Of a stretch of DNA of 64,000 nucleotides, positions 7,173-16,528 are shown in pieces. The stretch lies in contig NZ_MDWE01000012.1 in NCBI RefSeq assembly GCF_001715195.1, positions 62,001 to 126,000 on the forward strand. Direction: 5' to 3'. The position numbers and the translations under genes are program-made. Each line of letters starts with the position of its first letter. Within the stretch, counting starts at the first letter, position 1. The notes below the pieces were generated by a model that saw only the letters and a program-made list of their open reading frames with translations, did no database searches and was not told the origin of the DNA. Source of the stretch: Rhodohalobacter halophilus (GTDB taxonomy: Bacteria > Bacteroidota > Rhodothermia > Balneolales > Balneolaceae).

Positions 7173-7610
7173 ATGAAATCGATGAAGAATTTTCCACAAT
7201 CAACTGAAGACCTTAAGACAAATCTGTCACCTGAAGAGCTTGCTTATTTTGAAGCGATCATCTTGAGAAAGAGAGAAGAAACACAGGATGAGCTGGAGTA
7301 TCTGCAGCGGCAGGTTGAAGAGATCCGTTCATCTGATGATGACGATGCTTCCAGTTTAACACATCATATGGGAGACCTGGGGAGCCGGGAAGAGAGCCTG
7401 GATTTAACATATCGGCTGATCCAGAGAAATCGAAAGTTCATCAATGAGTTGAACCGTGCACTGGTACGAATTGAAAACGGAACGTACGGAATTTGCCGGG
7501 CAACAGGAGAGCCAATTGAGAAGGGACGCCTTGAGTTTGCACCGCATACAAGATATAGTATTGCCGCCAAAAAGAGCGGATTAGACAAGAGAAGAGCAGC
7601 ATTTGCGTAA
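7173..7610 (+). CDS. TraR/DksA-family protein lacking the zinc cysteines
   Basis: A 145-residue protein: an N-terminal coiled coil (about residues 20-100, with an acidic SSDDDDASS tip region) and a C-terminal globule GTYGICRATGEPIEKGRL typical of the DksA/TraR family. Canonical DksA has two CxxC pairs; only one cysteine remains (GIC). Family members bind the RNA polymerase secondary channel and modulate initiation with ppGpp. Zinc-free versions are known in Bacteroidota and elsewhere. The acidic residues at the coiled-coil tip suggest the channel function is kept. Confidence 0.85.
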   Translation: MKSMKNFPQSTEDLKTNLSPEELAYFEAIILRKREETQDELEYLQRQVEEIRSSDDDDASSLTHHMGDLGSREESLDLTYRLIQRNRKFINELNRALVRIENGTYGICRATGEPIEKGRLEFAPHTRYSIAAKKSGLDKRRAAFA

Positions 7611-7661
7611 AATGCAGAAAAGGGAGATATAGATATCCGGTTAGGGGTTCCGGGTATAAAG

Positions 7662-7702
7662 AAAAAAAGCCCGTCCTGATGAAAATCGGGACGGGCTTTT
7701 CT
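7662..7702. terminator. Bidirectional intrinsic terminator
   Basis: A 12-bp stem (7669-7680 with 7685-7696) closed by a GAAA tetraloop, preceded by an A-run and followed by TTTT. It separates the convergent DksA-like and cold-shock genes and can end transcription from both sides. Confidence 0.9.
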
Positions 7703-7731
7703 GTTTCCGGTTGAGCCGGAAAATAGGTCGC

Positions 7732-7950
7732 TTATTCGTATGTAAGACTGTTTACATCAACCGCGCTAAGACCTTTAGGTGTCTCTTCAACATCAAATTC
7801 GACTTCTTCGCCGTCTTCTAGTCCCTGGTTTGGAGCCAGGTTATTTACGTTGTTTCTGTGAACAAAAATATCTTTGCTTCCGTCATTTGGCTTGATGAAT
7901 CCAAATCCTTTTTCTGCATCAAACCACTTAACTGTTCCTTGTTGTGTCAT
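7732..7950 (-). CDS. Cold-shock protein, CspA family
   Basis: A 72-residue single cold-shock domain with RNP1 KGFGFI and RNP2 IFVH, beginning GTVKWFDAEKGF. It binds single-stranded nucleic acid as an RNA chaperone. Upstream on the minus strand lies a long non-coding region (7951 to about 8090), in keeping with the long structured leaders of csp mRNAs. Confidence 0.95.
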   Translation of the reverse strand: MTQQGTVKWFDAEKGFGFIKPNDGSKDIFVHRNNVNNLAPNQGLEDGEEVEFDVEETPKGLSAVDVNSLTYE

Positions 7951-8413
7951 TGTATTGTATTGGTATTGTTAGTGCACCCAAGAAAGGGTATTTCAGAAGA
8001 GTAGAGTTGAATGAACGCGTCAGTCTCAAGAAAGGCTTACCGGGTGTTATTGTATTGTGAATGGGTAGTATAACGGATTTATTGATCAATACCTAACATT
8101 TTGCAATAGCTGAAATGAAAATATTTTCCGTTACAACGCTTTTGACGGGGGATCGATCAAGATGAATCTGAAAACCGATCAAAATATTCTCATTTTGAGA
8201 GTATGACCGTCCATACTCAATTCAATGGAAGTTTTTATAGACAACCGATTTTTCACCAAGACTCCAAAATTTTGAAAAAGTTAGGTATGTCACTCAGAAA
8301 AAAGTAAATTTTCAACCCGATAGATAGGGGTAGGAAACTTAAGTTCTGTCTAACGTCTGATCTACCGCTCGACAGGCACCTGCCTGAAATGAACCATAAC
8401 AAAATGATTACAA
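7951..8413. promoter_or_regulatory. Divergent regulatory region, cold-shock gene and sugar porter
   Basis: 463 bases between divergent genes. On the cold-shock side is an AT-rich leader with repeated TATTGTATTG (near 7950-7975 and again near 8048-8058). On the porter side is a near-perfect palindrome GAGTATG (8199-8205), 6-base spacer, CATACTC (8212-8218), extended by TTGA/TCAA with a one-base bulge. This is the size of a LacI/GntR-type operator and lies about 195 bases before the porter start. No coding frame is supported. Confidence 0.4.
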
Positions 8414-9844
8414 ATGGATAGTGATAATATCTCTGCAGAGGTGAAAATTGATAATATGGGGAGAGTTCTGTTTCTCTCTACAATTGCCGCCATCGGCGGT
8501 TTTCTTTTCGGCTTTGACAGTGGCGTAATTAATGGAACCGTTGGTGCACTTCAGCAAGCTTTTGATTCGGATGCAGTTGGAACCGGTTTTAATGTAGCCT
8601 CGATGCTGCTTGGTTGTGCTGCGGGGGCCTTTTTTGCGGGTACGCTGGCCGATAAATTTGGCCGAAAACCGGTACTCTTGGTTACAGCCGTGGCATTCAT
8701 AATCAGCGCCTGGGGTTCGGGATCTGCGGGCTCATCAATGGCATTTGTATTTGCTCGCATTCTCGGGGGACTGGCCGTAGGAGCTGCCAGTGTACTCGTT
8801 CCGGCCTACATCAGCGAGATTGCTCCGCCAAAAGTTCGGGGGGCATTAACTACGTTGATGCAGTTGATGATTGTGATCGGACTGTTTATTGCGTTTCTGA
8901 GTAACTATTACATTGCCGGAACAGCCGGTGGTGCTACCGAGACTTTTTGGGGTGGATTCGACGCATGGCAGTGGATGTTTTGGGTTGAAGCGTTACCTGC
9001 TGCGATCTTTTTTCTGGGTTTGATTTTTATACCTGAATCGCCGCGCTATCTGGTGGCTGCCGGCAAACTGGATGAAGCTCGAGAGGTGCTCACAAGCCTT
9101 TCCAATGGTGAAGATGCTGATAATAAAATTCGTGACATACAGTCTACTCTTGAGGAGAACCGAAAACCAAGGCTGTCTGATATCATTTCTGAAAAGACAG
9201 GTAAAATTCACCCGATTTTATGGGTGGGTCTTGGATTGACGACCCTGCAGCAGTTTACCGGAATTAATGTGGTGTTCTACTACGGAGCCACGTTGTGGCA
9301 GGCTGCCGGATTCACCGAAGAGAATGCACTGCTTCAAAATGTGATTAGTGGGTCAGTAAATGTTCTCTTTACATTTGTGGCTATCGCGCTGGTTGATAAA
9401 GTGGGCCGAAAACCGCTCTTGCTGGTAGGGGCTTTGGGGCAAGCACTTATGCTTGGAATACTCGCGTTAATATTTGGAACGGCAGCCGTTTCTGATGGCG
9501 GTTCGCTTCAGCTTGAAGGAAATATGGGGCTTTATGCACTGCTCTCAGCAAATGGGTACATCGCATTCTTCGCCTTTACCTGGGGGCCAATTATGTGGGT
9601 GATGCTTGGAGAGATGTTCCCGAATCAGTTCCGGGGTGCAGCACTTGCAGTTGCGGGTCTGGTCCATTGGGGCTCCAACTTTACCATCACCATGACCTTC
9701 CCGATTCTGTTGGCTTCAATTGGCTTGGGCTTGTCATATGGAATCTATGCGGCGTTTGGTGTGATCGCCTACTTCTTTGTGAAGAAGTATATCAAAGAGA
9801 CAAAAGGACGTACCCTGGAGGATATGTCCCGCGATGTGCAGTAG
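8414..9844 (+). CDS. MFS sugar porter (sugar:H+ symporter type)
   Basis: A 476-residue twelve-helix transporter of the sugar-porter family. Signatures: GFLFGFDSGVINGT in helix 1, DKFGRKP in loop 2-3, PESPRYLV after helix 6, QQFTGINVVFYYG in helix 7, DKVGRKP in loop 8-9 and KETKGRTLEDM at the C terminus. Such proteins import hexoses or pentoses with protons (XylE, GalP, Glf types); the substrate cannot be read from sequence. No sugar kinase or isomerase adjoins it. A palindrome upstream suggests local repression. Confidence 0.93.
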   Translation: MDSDNISAEVKIDNMGRVLFLSTIAAIGGFLFGFDSGVINGTVGALQQAFDSDAVGTGFNVASMLLGCAAGAFFAGTLADKFGRKPVLLVTAVAFIISAWGSGSAGSSMAFVFARILGGLAVGAASVLVPAYISEIAPPKVRGALTTLMQLMIVIGLFIAFLSNYYIAGTAGGATETFWGGFDAWQWMFWVEALPAAIFFLGLIFIPESPRYLVAAGKLDEAREVLTSLSNGEDADNKIRDIQSTLEENRKPRLSDIISEKTGKIHPILWVGLGLTTLQQFTGINVVFYYGATLWQAAGFTEENALLQNVISGSVNVLFTFVAIALVDKVGRKPLLLVGALGQALMLGILALIFGTAAVSDGGSLQLEGNMGLYALLSANGYIAFFAFTWGPIMWVMLGEMFPNQFRGAALAVAGLVHWGSNFTITMTFPILLASIGLGLSYGIYAAFGVIAYFFVKKYIKETKGRTLEDMSRDVQ

Positions 9845-9896
9845 AAGTATTGAACCCGAGGATTAACATGTTTATTTAAACAACCTGAGAATGATG

Positions 9897-9940
9897 AAAA
9901 CTTGAGGCCCACCTTTAACCGGGGAGGGCCTCAAGTTTTT
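9897..9940. terminator. Intrinsic terminator after the sugar porter
   Basis: AAAACTTGAGGCCC (9897-9910) pairs with GGGCCTCAAGTTTT (9926-9939). A-tract and T-tract flank the stem, so it may act on both strands, ending the porter transcript and also that of the convergent PEP carboxylase. Confidence 0.85.
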
Positions 9941-10125
9941 ATGGTAATGGCGAACTCATGGAGACAAATTGAGACAGAAGCAGATATTCAAACTGTCTAA
10001 ACCACACATCATTCCAATGCCGGTTCAAATCAAATAGATTAAACTTGAACCCGTTTTACACCCAATTTAAGTGGTTCCTCCACTAGCACTTCATACTTAG
10101 AATATAACACCTTCCCACTGAAGAC

Positions 10126-12918
10126 TTATCCTGTACTCTGCATCGCAGCGGCAACACCGTTAATACTGAGAAACAGAAGCTGTTTGAGCTCTTTCAACTC
10201 CTCCTCACTATCTGCTCTGTCTCGTCGATTCAGCAGTTCAACCTGAATTAGATTGAGCGGGTAGGTAAAGTTATTTCTGAATCGGATTGAGTTTTGGATC
10301 ACTTTGCGGTGATCAAGGATATTATCCTGTTCTGTAATAGAGAGAATGATCTGTCGCGACTGCTCATAATCGTTCACAATTTTGTTGTGAATTTTTTGAT
10401 CTGCTCTGCGGCTGTACATCTCTGAAGTCAGCATATGAGTTCGCGCAAGTTCTCGCTGAGCGTTGTCTACGATGGTTCCGAAGAAACTCCACTCGCGATA
10501 CCACTTTTTCAGAAGGTCCATGATTTCCGGTTTCTCTTCGAGCAGTGGTTTAAGTGCTGCTCCCAAACCATACCAGCCTGGCACATTGTAACGTACCTGA
10601 GTCCAGCCAAAAACCCACGGAATGGCTCTCAGGTTTTCGAATTGGAGACCACTTTTTCCGCCTCGTGAAACCGGGCGTGATGCGATAGGCAGATTCCCGA
10701 TATGCTCAACCGGAGTGATCGTTTTAAACCATGGCCAGAAATCATCATCATCAATGAGGTCGCGGTACGCTGCCATCGATTCAGATGCGATGCGGTTCAT
10801 GATTGATTCTGTCTCATCACCCTCCACGATTGGCTTCTGGCCTTCACCCGCGGTTACACGGGCAACGGCATTTACAATCTGCTCGAGGTGACGCCGTGTA
10901 ATTTCGGGAAGTGAGTAGCGGAAGGAGATAATTTCACCCTGCTCGGTAAATCGGATACGTCCGTTGTTACTGATGGAGGGCAGGCCCAGAATTGCGCGAT
11001 TGGATCGTCCGCCTCCCCGGCCAACAGATCCGCCACGGCCATGGAACAGTCTGAAATCCACATTCTGATCTCGCAACACTTCACCCAGCTCAAGCTGTGC
11101 TTTTTGAAGTGCCCAGTTGGCCATCCAGTAGCCGCCATCCTTATTACTGTCGGAATAGCCAAGCATAATCTCCTGGAAATTACTCCTGGCCTTCACCTGC
11201 TCTTGATAAACCGGGTTAGTCAAAATGCTCTTCATCTGACTGGCACTCAAGTCGAGGTCTTCGATGGTTTCAAAAAGAGGCACAACATCTATTTCGCTCT
11301 CAACCTGTCCCTTTTGGAGTTTCCAGAGTCCGGTCTCCTTTGCAAGCAGCACCACCTCGAGCATGTCACTCACTCCGTGCGTCATACTGATGATATAGCT
11401 GCCGAAAGCATTTGGGTCAAGCTGTTTCAGGGTGCTGATCAGTTTGAATACGTCCAGAATTTCAACGGTAGGTTCACTAAAGGCTGCGTTGATGGGGGAG
11501 AGTGGACGCGGATTCCGTAGCTCCTGCATCAGCAGATCCACTTTCTCCTGCTCATCTAATGAAGCGTAATCTTGATGTACATTCGCGGCGTTCAGCAGTT
11601 CGCTAACAGCGCTCTCATGCCTTCCGCTGTGCTGTCGGATATCGAGGGCGGCAAGGTGCAGTCCAAATGTATTAACCCGGATTCGTAGATCGTTGAAATT
11701 TCCATAACGGGCTACATCCTCAAGCCCGGCCTCTTTTAATGAGTCAGCAATTAAATCTAAATCCTTTTTGAAATCACTGGCAGAGTAGGTGGCTGAACTC
11801 AGTACCTCTTGTTCGGTTCCGTTTAGCGCGTCAAGCATATTTTGCAGGCGATGCATGATGTGCGTTAACTTTTGGCGAAACGGCTCATTTTTGTAATGTC
11901 GCTTATACTGATCGCTTAGCGGAACTTCTTTTTCATCTTTTTGAAGTGAATGAAGAAGTTTTTCGGGAACATTCACAAAATTTTTGGAGACGGAAAGATA
12001 TCGCCTCACCATTCTCAACTCGTTCATATACTGCTTCAACGCCACACGCCGGTGATCGAGTAAGGTTTTCCAGGTTACATCACGTGTAACATTCGGGTTG
12101 CCGTCTCGGTCGCTGCCAATCCATGAACGATATTTCAGAACGATGGGGAGGTCCGGGGTTTTGCCATACTGCTGAGAAAAAGCAGACCGGATATCATCGT
12201 AGAGACGGGGAACAGTGTTCCAGATAGCGTTTGAAAAAAAGTAAAGCCCATTTTCCACTTCATCTTCAACCGTGAGCCGTTCCGGACGAACTTCGTCAGT
12301 GGAGATTAGCAGCGCAATTTCGTTGATGATTTGATGGAGATACGCCTCCTTCTCATTTGGTGTGAGATTTTGATCATCCAGATGATCTATTTTTGAGGTA
12401 ATGCTCTCCTGTTTATAGAGAATACTTCGGCGCCGTGCTTCAGTCGGGTGAGCCGTAACCGTTGGCTGTATATCGAGTTTTTTAAATAGATCCAGTGCGT
12501 CTTCAAAACTCATCCCTTTCTGTTTAAAATACTTCAGCGCATCAGCAATACTTTCGGGCCGCGGGTTGTTGACGTCTATGGTTTTGGACCGTTCACGGTT
12601 AATTCGGATAATTTCGTGCTGTTCCAGAGAATTGACAAGATGAAAGAAGATGGTTGTTAATCTCAGCAGGCTGCGAATCTCATCATTCGTTAGTTGACCG
12701 ATCTTTTCGGAAAGCTCACGATTGGCTTTTGTCCCGTTGCTTTCGAACGAGGATGCTGCTTTCTGAGGAAGTTCAGCAGACAACTCACTTAGCGATTTTT
12801 TGTCTGTATGCTCAAGGTAATCTTCAAGAAGTGCGGTAAGTGAGGTCAGTTTCTTGGTGAGAGACTCACTGATGTTAGATCTCTCTGCGTATTTTTTGAT
12901 TGTTTCTTTCCACTTCAT
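10126..12918 (-). CDS. ppc: Phosphoenolpyruvate carboxylase
   Basis: A 930-residue protein of normal family length. Catalytic landmarks: VTAHPTEARRRS with the essential His, SWIGSDRDGNPNV, GYSDSNKDGG, the glycine loop FHGRGGSVGRGGGR with its active-site His, and a C terminus ending in STG (family NTG). It fixes bicarbonate onto PEP to give oxaloacetate, replenishing the TCA cycle. Start taken at 12918 (MKWKETIKKYAE); the frame extends upstream to 12969. It follows the antiporter operon on the same strand after 98 bases, so readthrough from there is possible. Confidence 0.95.
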   Translation of the reverse strand: MKWKETIKKYAERSNISESLTKKLTSLTALLEDYLEHTDKKSLSELSAELPQKAASSFESNGTKANRELSEKIGQLTNDEIRSLLRLTTIFFHLVNSLEQHEIIRINRERSKTIDVNNPRPESIADALKYFKQKGMSFEDALDLFKKLDIQPTVTAHPTEARRRSILYKQESITSKIDHLDDQNLTPNEKEAYLHQIINEIALLISTDEVRPERLTVEDEVENGLYFFSNAIWNTVPRLYDDIRSAFSQQYGKTPDLPIVLKYRSWIGSDRDGNPNVTRDVTWKTLLDHRRVALKQYMNELRMVRRYLSVSKNFVNVPEKLLHSLQKDEKEVPLSDQYKRHYKNEPFRQKLTHIMHRLQNMLDALNGTEQEVLSSATYSASDFKKDLDLIADSLKEAGLEDVARYGNFNDLRIRVNTFGLHLAALDIRQHSGRHESAVSELLNAANVHQDYASLDEQEKVDLLMQELRNPRPLSPINAAFSEPTVEILDVFKLISTLKQLDPNAFGSYIISMTHGVSDMLEVVLLAKETGLWKLQKGQVESEIDVVPLFETIEDLDLSASQMKSILTNPVYQEQVKARSNFQEIMLGYSDSNKDGGYWMANWALQKAQLELGEVLRDQNVDFRLFHGRGGSVGRGGGRSNRAILGLPSISNNGRIRFTEQGEIISFRYSLPEITRRHLEQIVNAVARVTAGEGQKPIVEGDETESIMNRIASESMAAYRDLIDDDDFWPWFKTITPVEHIGNLPIASRPVSRGGKSGLQFENLRAIPWVFGWTQVRYNVPGWYGLGAALKPLLEEKPEIMDLLKKWYREWSFFGTIVDNAQRELARTHMLTSEMYSRRADQKIHNKIVNDYEQSRQIILSITEQDNILDHRKVIQNSIRFRNNFTYPLNLIQVELLNRRDRADSEEELKELKQLLFLSINGVAAAMQSTG

Positions 12919-13066
12919 ATGAGATGAATCCGTTTTTACGTGATTAATAATTTTAGCAAATGCAGCCATACCCCACAGGCCAGGGTTATAAATAATCAGC
13001 CTGCATTGGGATGAACAAAAACAATTGCATTTGCAGTCCGGCAGCCGTTAAACGACTGCCCGTATC

Positions 13067-14782
13067 TCATATAAGGTAGAGGAGCGAGAACACCAATACG
13101 GTGAACAGTATTAAACTCATGACAACTTCCATTGCCGGGCTGTATCGAGTTGCTTCATTATTTCGGTCAGTGAACGGATTCAGCCAAGTCATCGGATTTT
13201 TAAACTTCTGTGTGAGGAATCTGGCGATATCCCAAATTTTATCTTCGACACGATCATAGAAGTTATCTACACCGTTCACAAAAACCTTTCGTGTGAGTGG
13301 AGCTGCTTTTCTGTAAAACCAGTCCACATCAAGCGCGATAATCAGCTCACCGGCAAGCTTTTTGCGCAACAGCCAGAATCCGGCAAAGGTCATCAAACTA
13401 ATTTGTGTAATCTCCACAAAGTGATACACCGTAAAGGGATTATAGTCATATTCGAAAGGGAGGTACATGTAAAGCGCTTGCGGATAGAGGCCATAAAAAA
13501 TACAGGCGAATGCCGCAATTCCCATCCCGATGTACATATTCTTCGGGATCGGCTTAACGTCAATATCGTTATCCTCCTTCCCGAACCAAGTGTAGTAGGG
13601 AAGTTTCAATCCAACACTCAGGAATGTGCCTACCGAAGCAAACAGGAGCATCAGCATTGCCATTTCGTTATGGGCATAGCCGGCTGCGCTAATCGTCATC
13701 GATTTACTGATGTATCCGTTAAAAAGCGGCAGACCTGAAATGGAAAATCCGCCTACGAGGTAGAGACCCAGAACATAAGGCATTTTTTTGGCGAGGCCGC
13801 CGAGATGCACCAGCTTGGAGGTGCCTGTTGCGTACAGAACAGCTCCGGTACTCATAAAGAGGAGTGATTTATAGAGAATATGGCTATAAGCGTGTGCCGT
13901 AGCCCCATTCAGTGCCATGTCGGTACCTATCCCGATACCGCACACCATAAATCCAACCTGACTGATAATGTGATAGGCCAGAATTTCGCGAATGTCTTTA
14001 CAGATTACCGCGTAAACAACGCCGTATATGGCCATGGCCGCACCGAACCAGATGAGTAATTCCCATCCCGGAAAAACACGTATCAAAACATAAACGGCGG
14101 ATTTGGTAGTAAAGGCGCTCATAAATACCGCACCTGTAATGGTTGCCTTCGGGTAGGCATCTGCCAGCCATGTGTGCAGCGGAATGACTGCCGCGTTGAT
14201 GGCAACACCCACAAGCATCAGCACATTGGCAATGGTGTAATTTTGTTCGAGGGACTCCACCATCAGCGAACCGGTGGTCATATAGTGCCAAATGATTCCG
14301 GCCAGGAGCAGTCCTCCGCCCAATATGTGATAGAGCAGATAGCGTGTACCGGCTTTATCGGATGCTTCTGTACGGTTCGCCCAGATCAACCAGGTGGAAC
14401 TGACGGCCATCAACTCCCAGAATATGATGAGCGAGAGCAGGTCGCCTGCGTACGTAACGCCCAAGGCACTTCCTGCATAAACCAGAGCGTTGATCTGCTG
14501 ACCAAGATCTTTGATATGCCAAGCATAGGTTCCCGCAACAAATGCCGTAATGGCAAAGATAATCCCAAATACACGGCTCAACGCATCCACTTCCATAACA
14601 ATAAGCTCAAAATTACCCAGAGATGCCGTTACGGAGTATCCGTCGGGACGGGTAAGTACAAAAGCAAGCGCAGCGATGGGGAATATTAGAAACGCTGAGC
14701 TCCTGATTTTTTGTGGAAGCAGCGAGAGCAGAACCGCTCCGATAATTAAAATGACACCCGGTATGGTTAAAATCTCAATCAT
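13067..14782 (-). CDS. Mrp/NuoL-type antiporter subunit, third D-like copy with C-terminal arm
   Basis: A 571-residue proton-pump subunit (proton_antipo_M family) with about 14 core helices. Expected channel residues are present: Glu in FWELMAVSS (helix 5), Lys in TTKSAVYVLIR (helix 7) and Lys in SHILYKSLLF. After the core come an amphipathic stretch beginning DVDWFYRKAAPLTRKVF, a charged linker and one last hydrophobic helix (SLILFTVLVFSLLYLI), an arrangement recalling the lateral helix plus anchor of NuoL. Last gene of the antiporter operon; its start overlaps the 70-aa gene by 8 bases. Confidence 0.85.
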   Translation of the reverse strand: MIEILTIPGVILIIGAVLLSLLPQKIRSSAFLIFPIAALAFVLTRPDGYSVTASLGNFELIVMEVDALSRVFGIIFAITAFVAGTYAWHIKDLGQQINALVYAGSALGVTYAGDLLSLIIFWELMAVSSTWLIWANRTEASDKAGTRYLLYHILGGGLLLAGIIWHYMTTGSLMVESLEQNYTIANVLMLVGVAINAAVIPLHTWLADAYPKATITGAVFMSAFTTKSAVYVLIRVFPGWELLIWFGAAMAIYGVVYAVICKDIREILAYHIISQVGFMVCGIGIGTDMALNGATAHAYSHILYKSLLFMSTGAVLYATGTSKLVHLGGLAKKMPYVLGLYLVGGFSISGLPLFNGYISKSMTISAAGYAHNEMAMLMLLFASVGTFLSVGLKLPYYTWFGKEDNDIDVKPIPKNMYIGMGIAAFACIFYGLYPQALYMYLPFEYDYNPFTVYHFVEITQISLMTFAGFWLLRKKLAGELIIALDVDWFYRKAAPLTRKVFVNGVDNFYDRVEDKIWDIARFLTQKFKNPMTWLNPFTDRNNEATRYSPAMEVVMSLILFTVLVFSLLYLI

Positions 14783-14987
14783 AGTAGTTGATGTCGCGGT
14801 TTACAATATTTTTAGCAATGAACTTGGCAAAGTAGATGATCACGATACAGCTTACAAAACCGAACAGCGCATAGAATGCAGGTATTGAGTTCCACCAGTG
14901 GCTGTCATAATCGGCCAGGTAGGTGAACTCCAGCACAAGCGTGACCAGAAACAGAATTCCTAATATGATCCAATGCCAGTTTTTCAT
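14775..14987 (-). CDS. Small two-helix membrane protein of the antiporter operon
   Basis: A 70-residue protein: helix 1 (about 5-24), a loop with two Trp and a His, helix 2 (about 34-56), and a C terminus ending DINYYD. It overlaps the preceding D-type gene by 4 bases and the next by 8, so it is translated as part of the operon. Small proteins with a similar ...(D/N)YYD end recur, as I recall, beside Mrp/Mbh-like clusters without a given name. A structural subunit at the junction between antiporter modules is the natural guess; unproven. Confidence 0.7.
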   Translation of the reverse strand: MKNWHWIILGILFLVTLVLEFTYLADYDSHWWNSIPAFYALFGFVSCIVIIYFAKFIAKNIVNRDINYYD

Positions 14988-16471
14988 GGTGATACAGAGT
15001 TAAAAAGTGATGTGCTGATTTGTGAAGCAAGATCGAAAAAGTTGAAAAACAGATTCGGGAAAAGGCCGAACAGAACAGAAAGTGTTGCCGTGACGATTAT
15101 CGGGACTACCATAAACGGCGAGGCTTCCCCATATTTTTCGAGGCCTTCCCCTTTTCTGAAGTACGCCCGGTGAATGATCGGGAAGAAGTAACCTGCATTC
15201 AGCAGACCACTTACAATTAATATGATTACAGGGATCATCATATCCCCCTCAAGCGAACCGGAAACAAGGAAAAATTTACTGAAAAATCCGTTGATGGGTG
15301 GGATTCCGGCCAGTCCCATCGACCCGACGACAAATGCTCCCATGGTCCAGGGCATCACTTTGGCGATCCCGTTCAGGTTACTGATGTTTTCCCGATGAAG
15401 GTTTACAATGATGGCACCGGCGCAGAAGAAGAGGGTAATCTTCATGGTAGCGTGTGCCGCAATGTGCATAATGCCACCCTGAATGCCGAGTGGAGTTAAG
15501 AGCGCAATACCTAATACAATGTAGGACAGATGCCCTACGGTTGAATAGGCAAGCCGGCGTTTGAGATTATCCTGCGCAAAGGCGATCAGTGATGCAATCA
15601 GAATTGTGGCACCGGACAGTACAATTAAAATTTCGTTGAAGCCGTAATCGCCCATTACATCCACGCCGAAGACGTAACCGACAACACGAAGTACGGCAAA
15701 AACACCCGATTTTACAACGGCAACTGCGTGAAGCAGTGAACTAACGGGTGTGGGAGCTGCCATCGCTGCAGGCAGCCAGCCGTGAATTGGCATAATCCCC
15801 GCTTTAACGCCAACTCCGCCCAAAAACAGGATAAACATCACCAGCATCATGTGGTAGGGAATGTCGGCATCACCGAGAATTCCTCCCGGTGTAAAATCGA
15901 GGGTTCCGGTATAGTAGTAAACCATTCCGGCTGCAGCAATCAGGAGAAGACCGGCTGTAAGCGTGAATGCCAGGTATTTCCGTCCGGCTTTAATGGCATC
16001 GTCCGTTTCGGTATGAATAACCAGCGGATAGGTAGCAAGAGTTAAAAGTTCATAAAAGACAATAAAAGTAAGCAAGTTACCGGAGAAGGCAATCCCGATG
16101 GTTGCAGAGAGACAGATAGCAAAACTTGCGTAGTATCTCGTCTGTTTGTGCTCTTTGTGTCCGCGTACATAGCCGATGGAGTAGAAGGAGGTGAAGATCC
16201 ATAGGCCGGATGCGATGACTGCGAAGAAAACTCCCAGAGGATCAGCGTTTAGTGCCAGCGGTAAACCCGGAGCCAGATCAAACAGATGGAGTGTAACACT
16301 CTCCCCATTCAAGGCTGATGGAAGCAGTGTCATAACCAGGCCAAACTTCACAAGTGCGGCAATAATTGTCCATGTCTCCCGAAGGTTGGGTTTGGATGAA
16401 CTCCACAGTATGAGCGGAACCGCTGCAAGCGATGATAAAATTGCTAATAAAGGTACAAGCGTAAGATCCAT
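14984..16471 (-). CDS. Mrp-type antiporter subunit D, second copy
   Basis: A 495-residue member of the proton_antipo_M family, about 14 helices. Helix-5 Glu in VFYELLTLATYP, helix-7 Lys in VVKSGVFAVLRVV, GWLPAAMAAPTPVSSLLHAV as the family signature, and a His/Lys pair in helix 10-12 (HIAAHATMKITLFF). Such subunits carry a proton or sodium half-channel. It lies 57 bases after the first D subunit and overlaps the 70-aa gene. Divergence from the first copy argues for distinct positions in one complex rather than recent duplication. Confidence 0.88.
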   Translation of the reverse strand: MDLTLVPLLAILSSLAAVPLILWSSSKPNLRETWTIIAALVKFGLVMTLLPSALNGESVTLHLFDLAPGLPLALNADPLGVFFAVIASGLWIFTSFYSIGYVRGHKEHKQTRYYASFAICLSATIGIAFSGNLLTFIVFYELLTLATYPLVIHTETDDAIKAGRKYLAFTLTAGLLLIAAAGMVYYYTGTLDFTPGGILGDADIPYHMMLVMFILFLGGVGVKAGIMPIHGWLPAAMAAPTPVSSLLHAVAVVKSGVFAVLRVVGYVFGVDVMGDYGFNEILIVLSGATILIASLIAFAQDNLKRRLAYSTVGHLSYIVLGIALLTPLGIQGGIMHIAAHATMKITLFFCAGAIIVNLHRENISNLNGIAKVMPWTMGAFVVGSMGLAGIPPINGFFSKFFLVSGSLEGDMMIPVIILIVSGLLNAGYFFPIIHRAYFRKGEGLEKYGEASPFMVVPIIVTATLSVLFGLFPNLFFNFFDLASQISTSLFNSVSP

Positions 16472-16528
16472 CTATTTTGTGTGTAATTAATATCTTATAA
16501 ACTGAATCTGATCAAAGTCATTTATTGG

